From Ceratotherium simum simum (taxonomy: Eukaryota; Chordata; Mammalia; Perissodactyla; Rhinocerotidae), in assembly GCF_000283155.1 (NCBI RefSeq), contig NW_004454182.1:8219545-8283544 (forward strand): 64,000 nucleotides of DNA, given 5' to 3'. The stretch's first letter is position 1. The number at the start of each line of letters is the position of its first letter. Below are positions 34,151 through 45,150 of the stretch, in pieces. The notes under the pieces are model-generated. The model saw nothing but the letters and a program-made list of their open reading frames with translations. It was not told the origin of the DNA and did no database searches. The translations under genes were made by a program, and so were the position numbers.

Positions 34151-35639
34151 TAGCAATCCTGTGGTTGTATTGAAATTGAAGCTACTTGGACGCAAAATAT
34201 CATAGGTCCTTCGACAAAATGGGTGGTGGGAAGTAAAAAAGAAGGAGGGCCCAAGTTTCTGAAGCAGTGGGTAAAGAACGTCTGTAAATTAGGTGGGCAA
34301 GGCCTGGGACTGGGGGACACAGGCAGCCTTCCAGTGCTCAGGAGCCAAGATGACGAGGCACTGTTCCCTGAAGTCTGTCTGTTTACAGCAGGAAATGACA
34401 CTGTGGGTCAGCTCAAGCCCTAGAGGTGAAGCCAGGCTGGGTGCTAAGGCCACTGACAACTGAACTGAGATTCAGAATCAGGCCGGACCCCCATGACCTG
34501 GAGACTCAACAGGGCAACAGATCAGACCTAAGGAGGGACTGCCCAGCTAGAGATGAGCAAAGGGAGAGAGAGATGATTCTGGAAGCTGCCGGATCTGACA
34601 GAAAGCAAGGTCCCTCGGAGAGTCACCTGGGCCAAGCAATTGTGGCCAGATCACAGTCTGGTCTAGGCTGGTGGCCCTTTCTTGATCCCCACTAAGTATG
34701 TGAGGCAGGGTGAAGAGACTCACGTTTTGCATCTGTGGCATCCAGGACTGGCTCTGGGGCTGGTAGTATGAGTGAATGTCACTGGGACTTGATTAGGAGG
34801 CCAAGGCCCCTGGAAGCAGTACAGATTAAGTGGAAATGTGGCGGATTAAGTGGAAATGAACAGACCCAGCAGCTCTGTGTCTCCCAAAGGTCCTAGAATG
34901 GTCCTCTCAAAACCTGGAATCTCAACTCAGCTTTGTCTCTTATTGGTTGCTTGACCCCGGCCAAATTGTATATCTAGGTTGCAGCTTCTTCCTTTTAAAG
35001 GGGGAAATAACATAACTGATAAATAGGGACACTGAATCTCAGTCAGCTTGTGATTTGCAAAAGTTCGGTCTTTGAGAAAATGGTTAGGTTGCTGGAAGGT
35101 GAGAGGGGCTGAGGCACATGGAAGTGCTCTCAGAGCTGGACAGTGCTGGGCAAGTGGGGGTGGAGAGGGGATGTACAAATGAGGCCGCTGGGGGCTTTTT
35201 ACATTGCAAAGCCCTGAGACGATTCTCAGTTTTGCTCTGTCATAAGAGGAGCCAAAAATTAGCAACCATTTCTTGGTGGAGAGGTGCTGAGCCAGTAAGT
35301 CTACTAACGTCTGCCTGATATTTTCAGATCAGCTCTGAGTCTCTAGAAGACGTTTAATGGCCTATTGTAAGTAGAGAGAGGGCCAAAACACTTATGCAAA
35401 AGTTATTGCAGGACTATTTTTAAAGCAATAAAATCCTGACACCAGAAAAGCTAAGCTCTTAATCTTTTTGAACATTGATATAAACTACCATCAGAATGGG
35501 ATAGAGTGAGCAGGATTAACAGAGTAACTGCAGTCTGGATGCTTCTGGAAGCCACAAAGCCCAAAACATAATAGGAAGAAGGATGGTAGACTGAACAGAT
35601 ACCACAGGTCTCTCTCATTCCTGAATTTCTGATTCTCTC
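34151..35639. other. Unassigned, with one short tandem duplication
   Basis: No exon or repeat family recognised. The 15-mer gattaagtggaaatg occurs exactly at 34824-34838 and 34844-34858, a 20-bp period. Confidence 0.4.
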
Positions 35640-35679
35640 TCACCCCCTCATCCATCATCATCAGACCCGTTCCTCTCTG

Positions 35680-35870
35680 TGTTGATGGGGTATGAGTTTA
35701 CACCAAGGGAGAAAGTCCATCTCAAGCCAATATTGCTTTTCATAATTGTTTCCCTCCTTCCACTTATGTTTTTTCCCAAATATAAAAATAGAATACTCAT
35801 TGAAAAGGATTTAGAAAACATAGAAAGAGTCAAAAAGGAAAGAATTTCTTATAATCTCAATATCTGTTAC
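35680..35870 (+). mobile_element. L1 3' UTR fragment
   Basis: Sense L1M text: aatactcattgaaaaggatt, tagaaaacatagaaagagtc, aaaaaggaaagaatttctta, taatctcaatatctgttacc. Confidence 0.5.
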
Positions 35871-35879
35871 CCTTGCACT

Positions 35880-35990
35880 AGAGTAAGGGGCCATTTGTCT
35901 TGTTTACCAAACTCTATCCTCAGAATCTAGAAGAGTAACTGACACACAGTAGGCATTCAATACACCTTTTTTGTACAAATCAATCCATAT
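35880..35990 (+). mobile_element. L2 LINE 3' end
   Basis: Sense L2 tail: ccatttgtcttgtttaccaa, ctctatcctcagaatctaga, agtaactgacacacagtagg, cattcaatacacc. Confidence 0.6.
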
Positions 35991-36074
35991 TTTTTGAATG
36001 AATCAGTCAATATCCAGAGATGTCTTAATATCTGATTATACATTAGCCTATTTTTCAAAGCATGTATTTTTATC

Positions 36075-37135
36075 AACTTGTGTATTTTCAATTGTGGTAA
36101 AATATACCTAACATAATTTATCACTTTAACCAATTTTAAGTCTACAATTCAGTGGCATTAGGTACATTCACGATGTTGTGCAACTGTCACCACTATCCAT
36201 TTCCAGAACTTTTTCATCATCTCAAACTGAAACTCTGTACCCGTTAAGCAATAACTCCCCATCATTCCTCCTCCATCTTCTGATAACCTCTATTCTACTT
36301 TCTGTTTCTGTCAATTTACATGTTCAAGGTCCTCATATAAATGGAATCATACAGTATTTGTCCCTTTGTGTCTGGTTTATTTCACTTGGCATAATATTTT
36401 CAATGTTCATCCATGTTGTAGCATGTTTCAGAATTTCATTTCTTTTTAAGGCAGAATACTATTCCATTGTGTGTATATACCACATTTTGTTTATTCATCT
36501 AGTGATGGACATTTGAGTTTTTCCAGTATTTACAGTTTTGCATCTCTTTTTTTTCACTTTGTAATATCTCATGAGCATTCTCTATTTTGTTTTATATTTC
36601 TTATTATATATAATATATATTATAAATATATTTACATATATTATAACTACATAATAAATACAATTATAATTATTATGTATATTTACCCATTTTATTGTTT
36701 TATTTTTTTGTGACACATTTTATCTGACTGAGCAACAGCTTCCCTAAAGGTGTACAATAGGTTATGTTTGAACATTTATGTTATCTCAGACTTTTGCCAT
36801 GGCAAGTAAGGCTGCAACACCCTTCGACAGAAGGCTTTGTCCAAGTGTGTGACTGATATTCTTGTTTTCTAAGGCTAGATTCCTAGAAGGTGAATTACCC
36901 TGATGATCATGTTATCTCAACTACTCTTGTTGTTTTCTTTCCAATTTTCTTGTTAAATGGCTTTCCAGAAAGGTGCGTGGTGCTTCCAGTTGTGCGGGAG
37001 AAAGTTTATTATATCCTCTCCAGCACTGAGCGCTGTCCTCTGAAATGTCCTTGCCAATTTGATTGATGAGAATGGTATCTTGTTGACTTATTTTGCATTT
37101 GATGGTTACTTAGTGTTGCTCAGACATATCCTCTA
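36075..37135 (-). mobile_element. L1 3' UTR, with internal AT-rich tract
   Basis: Antisense L1 wording is clear at 36075-36540: gtggtaaaatatacctaaca, ctacaattcagtggcattag, ttcacttggcataatatttt, ctattccattgtgtgtatat. An AT-rich stretch of TATA and ATTA words occupies about 36600-36690. L1-like text resumes near 36880 (gctagattcctagaaggtga, ggctttccagaaaggtgcg). It may comprise two insertions. Confidence 0.7.
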
Positions 37136-37454
37136 ACATCTCTATGTTTCTTCACAGCAGCTCTTGTGACACCAGCAGTAGAGGAATCAGTGACAATGGG
37201 GGTAAGGGGGATGGGCAGGCTGAAAGGTGACGGAGCAGGTGGAGGGTGGGAGGTGGGGACTAGCTAGCTGTATGTGTGATTATGTGGGGCTCTGATAAGT
37301 TAGAGTCCCCCTGCATTTATAATGTACTGGGTGCCTACTAACCTCAGCCCTCTGCTATAGTCACTGTCATTACAAGCTGAATCCTTCTCTCGGTCTCTAG
37401 GGCTCACAGGCTGACTGCAGCTCATCTACAGATTCAAATAATTTTTATACAGTT

Positions 37455-37620
37455 CCTTTAGCTTACCACCAATAGGTGTTATTATTTTCTTTTTGCAGAT
37501 GAGAGAATCAAGACTCAAATAGATTAAGGAACTTGTCAAGGAAACTCAAGTGGTAAGTAGTAAATCCAAGATTTGAGCTATCTGACTATAAAGCTATGCC
37601 TTTTCTACTACAGCCACTTA
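37455..37620 (-). mobile_element. MIR SINE
   Basis: Reverse-complement MIR: ggtgttattattttcttttt, gcagatgagagaatcaagac, caagtggtaagtagtaaatc, ctatctgactataaagctat. Confidence 0.65.
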
Positions 37621-37797
37621 TAAAAAGCTTCACATACTTGAAAAGTACTGTTAATTTGCACCAGGTATATAGAAAAGAATATTGATTTCTTTCACTTTAC
37701 TTGGGGGTATCTCTTTTATAGCATCTTTTATATCAATCAATGAAGTGCCCAAGTGAATTGATAAGTGTTGGAATTTGCTGTGTTTAATCTTTTAATG

Positions 37798-38012
37798 TTA
37801 AGAGCACGGTGGAAGGCAGCAAGAACACCAGCATCGAATCCTGGCTCTGCTGCTTGCTGTTTGCTAGTTTTTACATTGAGCAGGTCCCTTTACCTCCCCA
37901 AGCCTTGGTGATAAACAACGTCTTAGTTCACAGAGTTGTGAAGATTAAATGAGACAATATACGTAACTGAATCCAGCAAAGTATCTGGCATGCATTGTGA
38001 CCAATAAAAGTT
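37798..38012 (+). mobile_element. MIR SINE
   Basis: Sense MIR: agagcacggtggaaggcagc, atcgaatcctggctctgctg, caggtccctttacctcccca, gttgtgaagattaaatgaga, ctggcatgcattgtgaccaa. Confidence 0.75.
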
Positions 38013-38134
38013 TTTCAAGGCCATGGTGAGATGGCATTTGGCAAAAGGAAACGAATTGGGGACAATTCAGGGGAAAGGGAAACAATGCATTTAATGCTAG
38101 TCTACATCTGTAAGGAAAAGGAAGGTTTATTTTT

Positions 38135-39715
38135 CTTTAACCTTTTATTGAAGTATGACGCAAATACAGATGAGTGAGCATATCATCATTGTACGGCTCA
38201 ATGAATTATCCCAAGCAATCAAACTCATGTAATCACCTCCCAGAACAAGGAATGGAACATTCCCAGCAACGTGGAAGCCCCCTTTGTTTCTCCTCCCAAT
38301 CATTTTCCTCTCATTCCTTCCCAACTGTAACCACTTTCTTGATGTTTAACACCAACGGATAGAGTTTTGCCCATTTTATATAAATGAAACTTGACCCCTA
38401 CCTCATACCACACAAAAAACATAAAGCATCTAAAAGAACATGGATGACTCTCACAAGCATAATTTTCAGTGGAAAAAAAAGTCATTCAGAGAAGAATATC
38501 ATTTACATAATATTGAGTCTTTTGAGTAACAGAAATTCTTAATATTAATGTAGCCATATTTGTCAATCTTTTCCTTTACAGTAATGCTTTGTGTCTTGTT
38601 TAAGAAAGACTTCCCTACCTCAAGATCATGAAAACATTATCCTGTTCTTTTAGATGTTTTATAGGTGGTGTGAGGTAGGGGTTGTTTCATTTTTTTCGCT
38701 ATATAGATAGCCAATTGACTTAGTATATTTATTAAAAAGATTTTCCTTTTCCCTCTGCAGTGGCATTTCAGACAGGAATCAAATGTCCATGTATGTGCTG
38801 GAGTGTTTCTGGATTTTCCATTCTGTTTCATTGGTCATTTGACTGTTCTTACACCAATACCACATTGTCCTAATTATGGTATTTTTATAAGTTTTCACAT
38901 CTAGTAGGGTAACTCCTGTTTGTGGCCCTTTGAATTTCCCTATAAACTTTAGATTCACCTTGTCAATTACTACAAAAAGTAAACTGAGGACTGTTTTGAG
39001 TCTATAGATCATTCCTAGAGGTTGACATATTCTACATTACAATAGAGAATCTGCTAATCTGTGAACATAACATAACCTTTCACTTATTATGGTTTTTAAT
39101 TTCTTTCAATAATATTTTACAGTTTTCGTTCTAGAGGTCTTGCACATCTTTTGTTAGGTTTGTTTCTGCATATTTGATAGTTTTTCGTATTATTATAAAT
39201 GGCATATTTTTAAATTTTTATTTTTTGCTTGTTTTGGGGATAGAAAGATAGAATTGATTTTGTGTATTGGTATATCCAGCAACCTTGCTAACTAAACTCA
39301 CTAATTAAGATTAATAATTTATCTGTAGATTCTTCTGGATAGTCTGTGTACATCACCAAATTGCCTGTGAATAGGTGCAGTTTTAGTCCTTGTGTTCATA
39401 TTCTTATACTTGTTTTTTTATCTTCCTTATCAAATTGGCTAGAACATTCTTGTCTCATTCCCAATTCCAGAAGGAAAGTTTTCAACATTTAATCATGTTT
39501 GTGTCCATTTTTTATAGGTGCGTTTTATCAGATTCAAGCAGTTCTATTTATATTTGCTAAAAGTTCTAATCATGAATATGCATCGAGTTTTGTCAAATTC
39601 TTTTTCAGCATTTATCTAGAAGGTAATATGATGTTTTCCCCTTTATTGAGTTAATGTGGCCTATTTCATTTTTTACTCACGTCAAACCATTTTTTCCGTT
39701 GTTCCAAAAGTGATG
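38135..39715 (-). mobile_element. Antisense L1 (3' UTR and ORF2 part), left of the VDAC3 retrocopy
   Basis: Text runs in reverse from the 3' UTR (taaccttttattgaagtatg, cacctcccagaacaagga) into ORF2 (cttgtttaagaaagacttcc, gtggcatttcagacaggaat, ccagcaaccttgctaactaa, ttctggatagtctgtgtaca). A segment at about 38395-38512 is in the opposite, sense orientation. All frames are degraded. Confidence 0.75.
38395..38681. repeat. Inverted repeat within L1 sequence
   Basis: The arm at 38395-38442 (cccctacctcataccacaca ... taaaagaacatgg) is the reverse complement, with mismatches, of 38641-38681 (cctgttcttttagatg ... gtgaggtagggg). The left arm belongs to a short sense-oriented L1 piece, the right arm to the antisense L1. 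Confidence 0.75.
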
Positions 39716-39719
39716 GTTC

Positions 39720-41110
39720 ATTTTATTTTACTCTGATGCAAAACCAAAGATTCTCCTGCAGCACAGAGACGGATATATTAAAAGGTCACAAAAAGTGCTG
39801 TGGGACTTGCAGGATGTGATGCGCAAACTGGAGGATTAGGTCATTTCCTTTATAACGTGACCCTCCATTGTCGCTGAGAAACACGTGTAAAATATGACTG
39901 CAGAACTGAACTGAAACGTGGCACAAACACGACAACTTCCGGGCATGCCTTCAAGTCCCTCCTAAGGGAGGGACTTGCGATCTCTAGACTTCAGCATAGG
40001 GAGGATTACAAGTTTTTTGAAGAATAAAATGTTCACAGTTTTGAAATTTCACAGAAGAACTTGAAGGCCAAATCATAGTGAGTTCATTTCTCTTCACCTC
40101 CAGGGACAAATCTAATGCTTTACTCAAAACCACATTAAGCTTCACATTCAATCTCAACCCGACCTTGTGACTTCCTGCGTTCAGGTTCTTTCCATTGGTT
40201 AAAGCTCATAGGGTCAGTTTGACTCTTGGTCGAAGGTCTGAGTATAACCCTGTCCAATCAGGTTGGCATTATTTACTTTGGCAGATAGAGAAGTTCTACA
40301 AACCAGCTTGTACTTAGCAGTGATGTCAAAATGGGTGTTGTTACTGCCAGCTGTCTAAGCAAGGTTTATTAACACTTCAATTTTCTAATTAATCTTCTTG
40401 TAAGCGGAACCTCCACATTCAGTGCCATCCTTCACATGAATGTGCAGCTGGAAGTCTGCAGCCTTGTGACCCAAGGCAAAATTACTCTGTGACAATTTGG
40501 ATTTGGCTGTGTCAAAACTCATCTGATAGCCAGGAGGCCAACCTTCAAAGGCCAACAAAACCCAGCCACAGATGGTTGGTCCAGAAAAATCTATATCAAC
40601 ATTACTGCCAAGACTGAAACAATCCGGTTTATAGGAGGCCTTCAATTTCCCACTCTAGTTTCCTGTGTGTTGGTACAAATATAGTGTCAAGGGTCTGTTC
40701 CAACCCTTCAGCCGACTTATTCTCCAAAGTGATTTCTGTCCCAAGATAGATGGAATGTCTGCATTCCATTTTTGGGTGAATGTGTTCATAGTTATAGATC
40801 TTATATTTGGTCTCTAGGTTGCCTGATACTTTCCCTGTATCAATGTAAGTATAACCATAAGTAGAAAATTCCGCTTCACTACAAGACTTGGTTCTCAGAT
40901 CTATTCTGACTATACTAAACCCACATCCTCTGTTGAAGACATCCTTGGTCGCCTTTCCTAGGTCACAGTAAGTTGGTGTGGTACACATCTCCAATTAGAG
41001 GGCCTGTTTCCATTCTGCCAGAGCAACCTAAATGCTAAACCATTTTTGTATTCTTGACATGGCCCAATTTGGTCACAATGTATTCACCAGACATTGCTGG
41101 TTTTGCTTTG
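39720..41110 (-). pseudogene. VDAC3P: Processed pseudogene of VDAC3 (outer-membrane channel)
   Basis: VDAC3 forms a beta-barrel, voltage-dependent anion channel in the mitochondrial outer membrane. The coding part runs from ATG at 40988 down to a TAA at 40135-40137, without introns and close to the 283-codon family length. The N-terminal CTTPTYCDLGKATKDVFN, TKSCSEAEFST and GNLETKYKIYNYEHI blocks lie in one frame. After a one-base deletion near 40645 the blocks KASYKPDCFSLGSNVDIDFS, YQMSFDTAKSKLSQSNF and KAADFQLHIHVKDGTE follow in another. A further one-base loss precedes the final residues (GHKVGL-like) before the stop. The Cys-rich N-terminal segment marks VDAC3 rather than VDAC1 or VDAC2. 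It sits inside an antisense L1. UTR limits are approximate. Confidence 0.92.
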
Positions 41111-41159
41111 CTAATAGTTAGTTTAAGTTTGTTTTTTTTTTTACATTAATGTAAAACAT

Positions 41160-44100
41160 TATGTTATAGTAGCCTGCCATTGTCGTCTCTTACAGTGTTC
41201 TTGTTTGGTTTTGGTATCAAGGTAACACTGGCCTCAGAAAACAAGATGGGAAGTGTTCTTACTTTTTCCATTCTCTGGAAAAGTTTTTGTACAATTGGCA
41301 TTATTTCTTTCTTAAATATTTGGTAAAACTCACCAGTGCAGTCGTATGGATCTGGAGTTTTCTTTATGGGAAGTTTAAAATTATGCATTCTATTTCTTTG
41401 ATTGTAGAGATTGTAGAGATTTTCTTGTGTCATTTTAGGTAAATTGTGCTTTTCTAAGAAATTGTCCATGTCGTCTAAAATTTTAGTCATTCACATAACC
41501 TTGGTTATAATATCCTCTTATAATATTGCAAATATTCGTAGGATCTGTAACAGTGCCCCCTCTTTCATTCTTAATATTGGTTATTTTTACCTTCTCTCTT
41601 TTTGACCCATCCCACCAGGGATTTGTAACTTTTTTAATCTTGCAAAGAACCAACTTCTTGTTTTGTTAAGCCTGTCTATTATATATTTGTTTTATATTCC
41701 ATTTAGTTAGTTTTATATTCCATTTATCTTCAAATGATCTTTTCATAATTTATTTCTAATTTAATCCCACTATTGCCAGACAACAAATATTGCTTAATTT
41801 CAATCCTTTGATATCTGTTGAGATTTGATTTAGACCCAGCATGTGGTAATTCCTATAAATATTACAAGTGTACTTTAAAAAATGAAATCCGTAGTGTTAA
41901 AAATTCTTTATATATCAATCAGGTCAAATTTGTTAATTGTGAAGTTCAAATCTGTATTTTTTGGCCTCCTTAATGAGAGAGGTATGTTAAAATTTAACAC
42001 TATGATTGTAGATTTATCTCTTTCTCCTGTGGTTAGGTTAATTTTTGCCTTACACATTTTGAGTCTATGTTATTATGTGCATACATTTTTAGAATCACTA
42101 TATCTTTCTGGTAGATTAAACTGTTTATTAATATGAAATATTCCTCTATATCTCTAGTAATTATTTTTTCCTTAAAGTCTACTTTGTGTGATTTTAAAAT
42201 AATAACCCTGGTTTTTTTTTGGTTAGTGTTTGCTTGGTATACATATTTTTAATGACCTTACTTTCAATATTTCTGTATCCTTATCTTTGTTATATGTTTC
42301 TTATAAGCAGCATATAGTTGTTCATTTTCTTAATTAGATCTACTATCCTACCATTTGCTTTCTAGTTGTCTCACATGTTCTATATTTCTTTTCTTACTTT
42401 CTTTCAAATTTATTATCTGTTTTTACTATTCCATGTTCCCATTTATCATTTTGGTATTTACAAATTATTTTACTATTCTTTTAGTAGTCTAGATATTACT
42501 ATATCTACTACCCTAGATATTACTATATATATTCATCAGCATTAAATACAAATACTTTTACCTCTTCCTGGGCAACGCTAGGACCTTGTAGCACTTTAAC
42601 TGCATTTACCATTTTGCCCAAATTAGATGCTATTTTTTCATATTTTTTGTAAATTTAATTAATTTTATTAAGATAGAGTTGACACTCAATAAAATATACC
42701 CATTTTAAGTGTACTGTTTGATGAATTTTGACAAATGTGTACTCATGTAACCATCAAGTTATCAAACATTTACCCTACCCTGAAAACATTGACCTTACCT
42801 TATTCTTTCATGTTGTCAGTTCCTCCACCTCCAAGCAACCACTGATCTGCTTTCTGTTGTTATAGATTCTTTTTGTACTCTTTTGTGTTTGACTTCTTTA
42901 AATCAGCATAATGTTTTGAAATTCATTCACGTTGTTGGAGATATCAGTATTGCATTACTATGTACAGTAGGGTTCACTACTACATATAGCTGAGCAATAT
43001 TCTATTGTGTTGATATTCTACAACTTGTTTATACATTTACCATCTGATAAACATTAGAATTGCTAGGTCACGTGTAAGCACATGTTTAACTTTTTAAGAA
43101 ACTACCAAATTGTTTCACACAGTGGTTTTGCCATGTATTTTGATTCTTATAAGACTTTATTATCATGATTTCAATCATCAATAATCACTTATATTTCCCT
43201 TTGTGTTTATCTTTTATTTTTCTCTTCACTTCTTTTGCATCTCTGAGCTGCTGTCTGAATCATTGTCTTTCTGCCTGAAGAACATCTTTAAGTATTTTTG
43301 TTAGGGCTGGTTTTCTGATGATGAATTCTCTCCATTTTTGTTTGTCTGAAAAATGTATTTATTTCACCTAGATTTTGAAGGATATTTTTGATAGTATTGA
43401 AATATAGATCTCAATTATAGTCTTTCAGTGTTTTGAAGATATCATTCCATTATCTTCTGGCTTTTATAGTTTCTATTGGAAAGTAAACTGTCAGTCTTAT
43501 TGTTGCTACTTTGAAAGTAATCTTTCTTCTTTTGTTAGTTACTTTTAAGACCTTTGTGCACTTCATTCTCAGCAATTCTCCTTTGGTGTGCTTAGGTGTG
43601 CTTCTTGAATCAGTAGTTTGATATCATCCATCTGTTTTGAAAAATTCTCAATTGTTATCTTGGCAAATATTGGTTCTTGTCCAATTCTCTCTTTCTTCTC
43701 TTTCTGGACACCAGTTACTCATATTATAAACTTTTCACTGTATCCTCTACGTTTCTTAGTCTCTTTTCTGCATTTATTATCCCTTTGTCTCTCTGTGCTT
43801 TTATTTTGCATATTTATTATTGACCTTTCAGTTTACTCATTCTCTCTCCAGCTGTTAAACCCATTATCAAACTTTTCTATTCTAGAAATTTCATTTTAAA
43901 AATCATTTCCAGTTTTCTCTGTAAATTCTCAGTTTTGTCTTTTATTTCTGTCAACATATTAAGTACAGTCATTTTAAGGTCTGTGTCTGATATCTGGATA
44001 ATTCTAAGTCTATTTTTATTGTATTCCCCCCCTACTTGGTTATCTGTCACAATAACTTGTCTCTTTATATTCCTGATTATTTTTTTAATGAGTATCAGGT

Positions 44101-44600
44101 ATTATATATGAAAAATTGTAGAGATAAATTGAAGTCTAAGATGATGTTCTCTTTCAGTAGAGAGAATTTTGTTTTTCTTGTTAGTAATTAGGGGTTCCAG
44201 TCAACCCAGATAACTTTAATCTAATCAGGGATTGAGATTATTTGAAGCTTGCTTTAGTCTCTCTGAAGGTCAGTCCATTTATAGCTCACTCCTAGTCCTA
44301 CAGTGTAGCCTTGTAGCTTATCCAAAGCTTAGAGGGTTACTGGGATCCTTTTCTTTGGTATTTTATGAACTCTGGCTTTTTCGCCATAACTTCATGAATT
44401 GGCGAGTACCTCTGCTGAGCCCCTCAGCCTCTCTGCTGCCCCTCCTGGAAGCTCCAGAGACCCCAGTACCACGCTCATCTCTCTGTGGTTCCTTCTTTTC
44501 TAAGATCTTGGCTCTTTGATTCTTCGTGAACTTCTTAATTCCCTGAAGCCTTCAAACATTTAAAAAAATAATTGTTCAGCTTTTTTAGTTCTCAGCAAGA
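41160..44600 (-). mobile_element. Antisense L1 (ORF2 to 5' region), right of the VDAC3 retrocopy
   Basis: A minus-strand frame at 41164-41490 reads as L1 ORF2: NLPKMTQENLYNL, CTGEFYQIFKKEIMPIVQKL, ASVTLIPKPNKN, just upstream of the reverse-transcriptase core. The sequence then continues in reverse to the 5' part of an old L1M element (about 43280-44560). Frameshifts and stops are abundant. With 38135-39715 it may be a single L1 copy of about 5 kb, split by the retrocopy. Confidence 0.8.
42640..43140 (-). mobile_element. Second L1 3' UTR nested in the antisense L1
   Basis: The words gatgaattttgacaaatgtg, caaacatttaccctaccctg, aggtcacgtgtaagcacatg and ccaaattgtttcacacagtg belong to the L1 3' UTR, out of place within ORF2/5' text on both sides. 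This indicates a later L1 insertion. Confidence 0.6.
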
Positions 44601-45139
44601 GGCTTAATCTGAATTACTTAGATGCCCACAAGCAGAAGTGGAACTCCCAGGAACGAAAATGTTTAGGTATAAATGGAAAGGATCAGAGTGAAGAAAAAGG
44701 CAGACCACAAAATAAAATATGAGACATCGTGTGTACACAAACATAAATATGAAGAATATGAAATGAACAGTAGAAATGAAACATAGTTATAGCCTCTTAA
44801 TATTCTCCAATATCTCTTTATCTTCAACTTTCCCTATATAATTATTATACCCTATGACTAATCATCTCCTCACTTTGGTATATTTGCCTGCGAAGTGGAA
44901 GGAAATTTGTTATATAAACCCAAATTGTGGATTTATTGGTGAGACTATACAGGAAATTTAGAGCGGAAAAAGAAATGATACACACTGCAGTTACTTAGGT
45001 AATAAAACAAGAAAATAAGATGCAATTGGTCAATCAATTGTTAGAGACAAAAGTTGCCATTCAAAAAGGTATTTGATTAAAAATGTGAGGATATTAAAGA
45101 CTTAAAATATAAAAATTAGGATAACTGTATGGTTGTTAT
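44601..45139. other. Unassigned AT-rich sequence
   Basis: Possibly the outer part of the old L1 up to about 44650, then nothing recognised. Confidence 0.35.
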
Positions 45140-45150
45140 GGGGGGGGGGG
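45140..45150. repeat. Poly-G run (11 G)
   Basis: An uninterrupted run of 11 G in an AT-rich context. Length may be unreliable in sequencing. Confidence 0.85.

Noticed and set aside
41164..41490. 108-codon minus frame as a host gene
   Set aside because: The translation is L1 ORF2 (GEFYQ and LIPKP blocks) inside an antisense L1.
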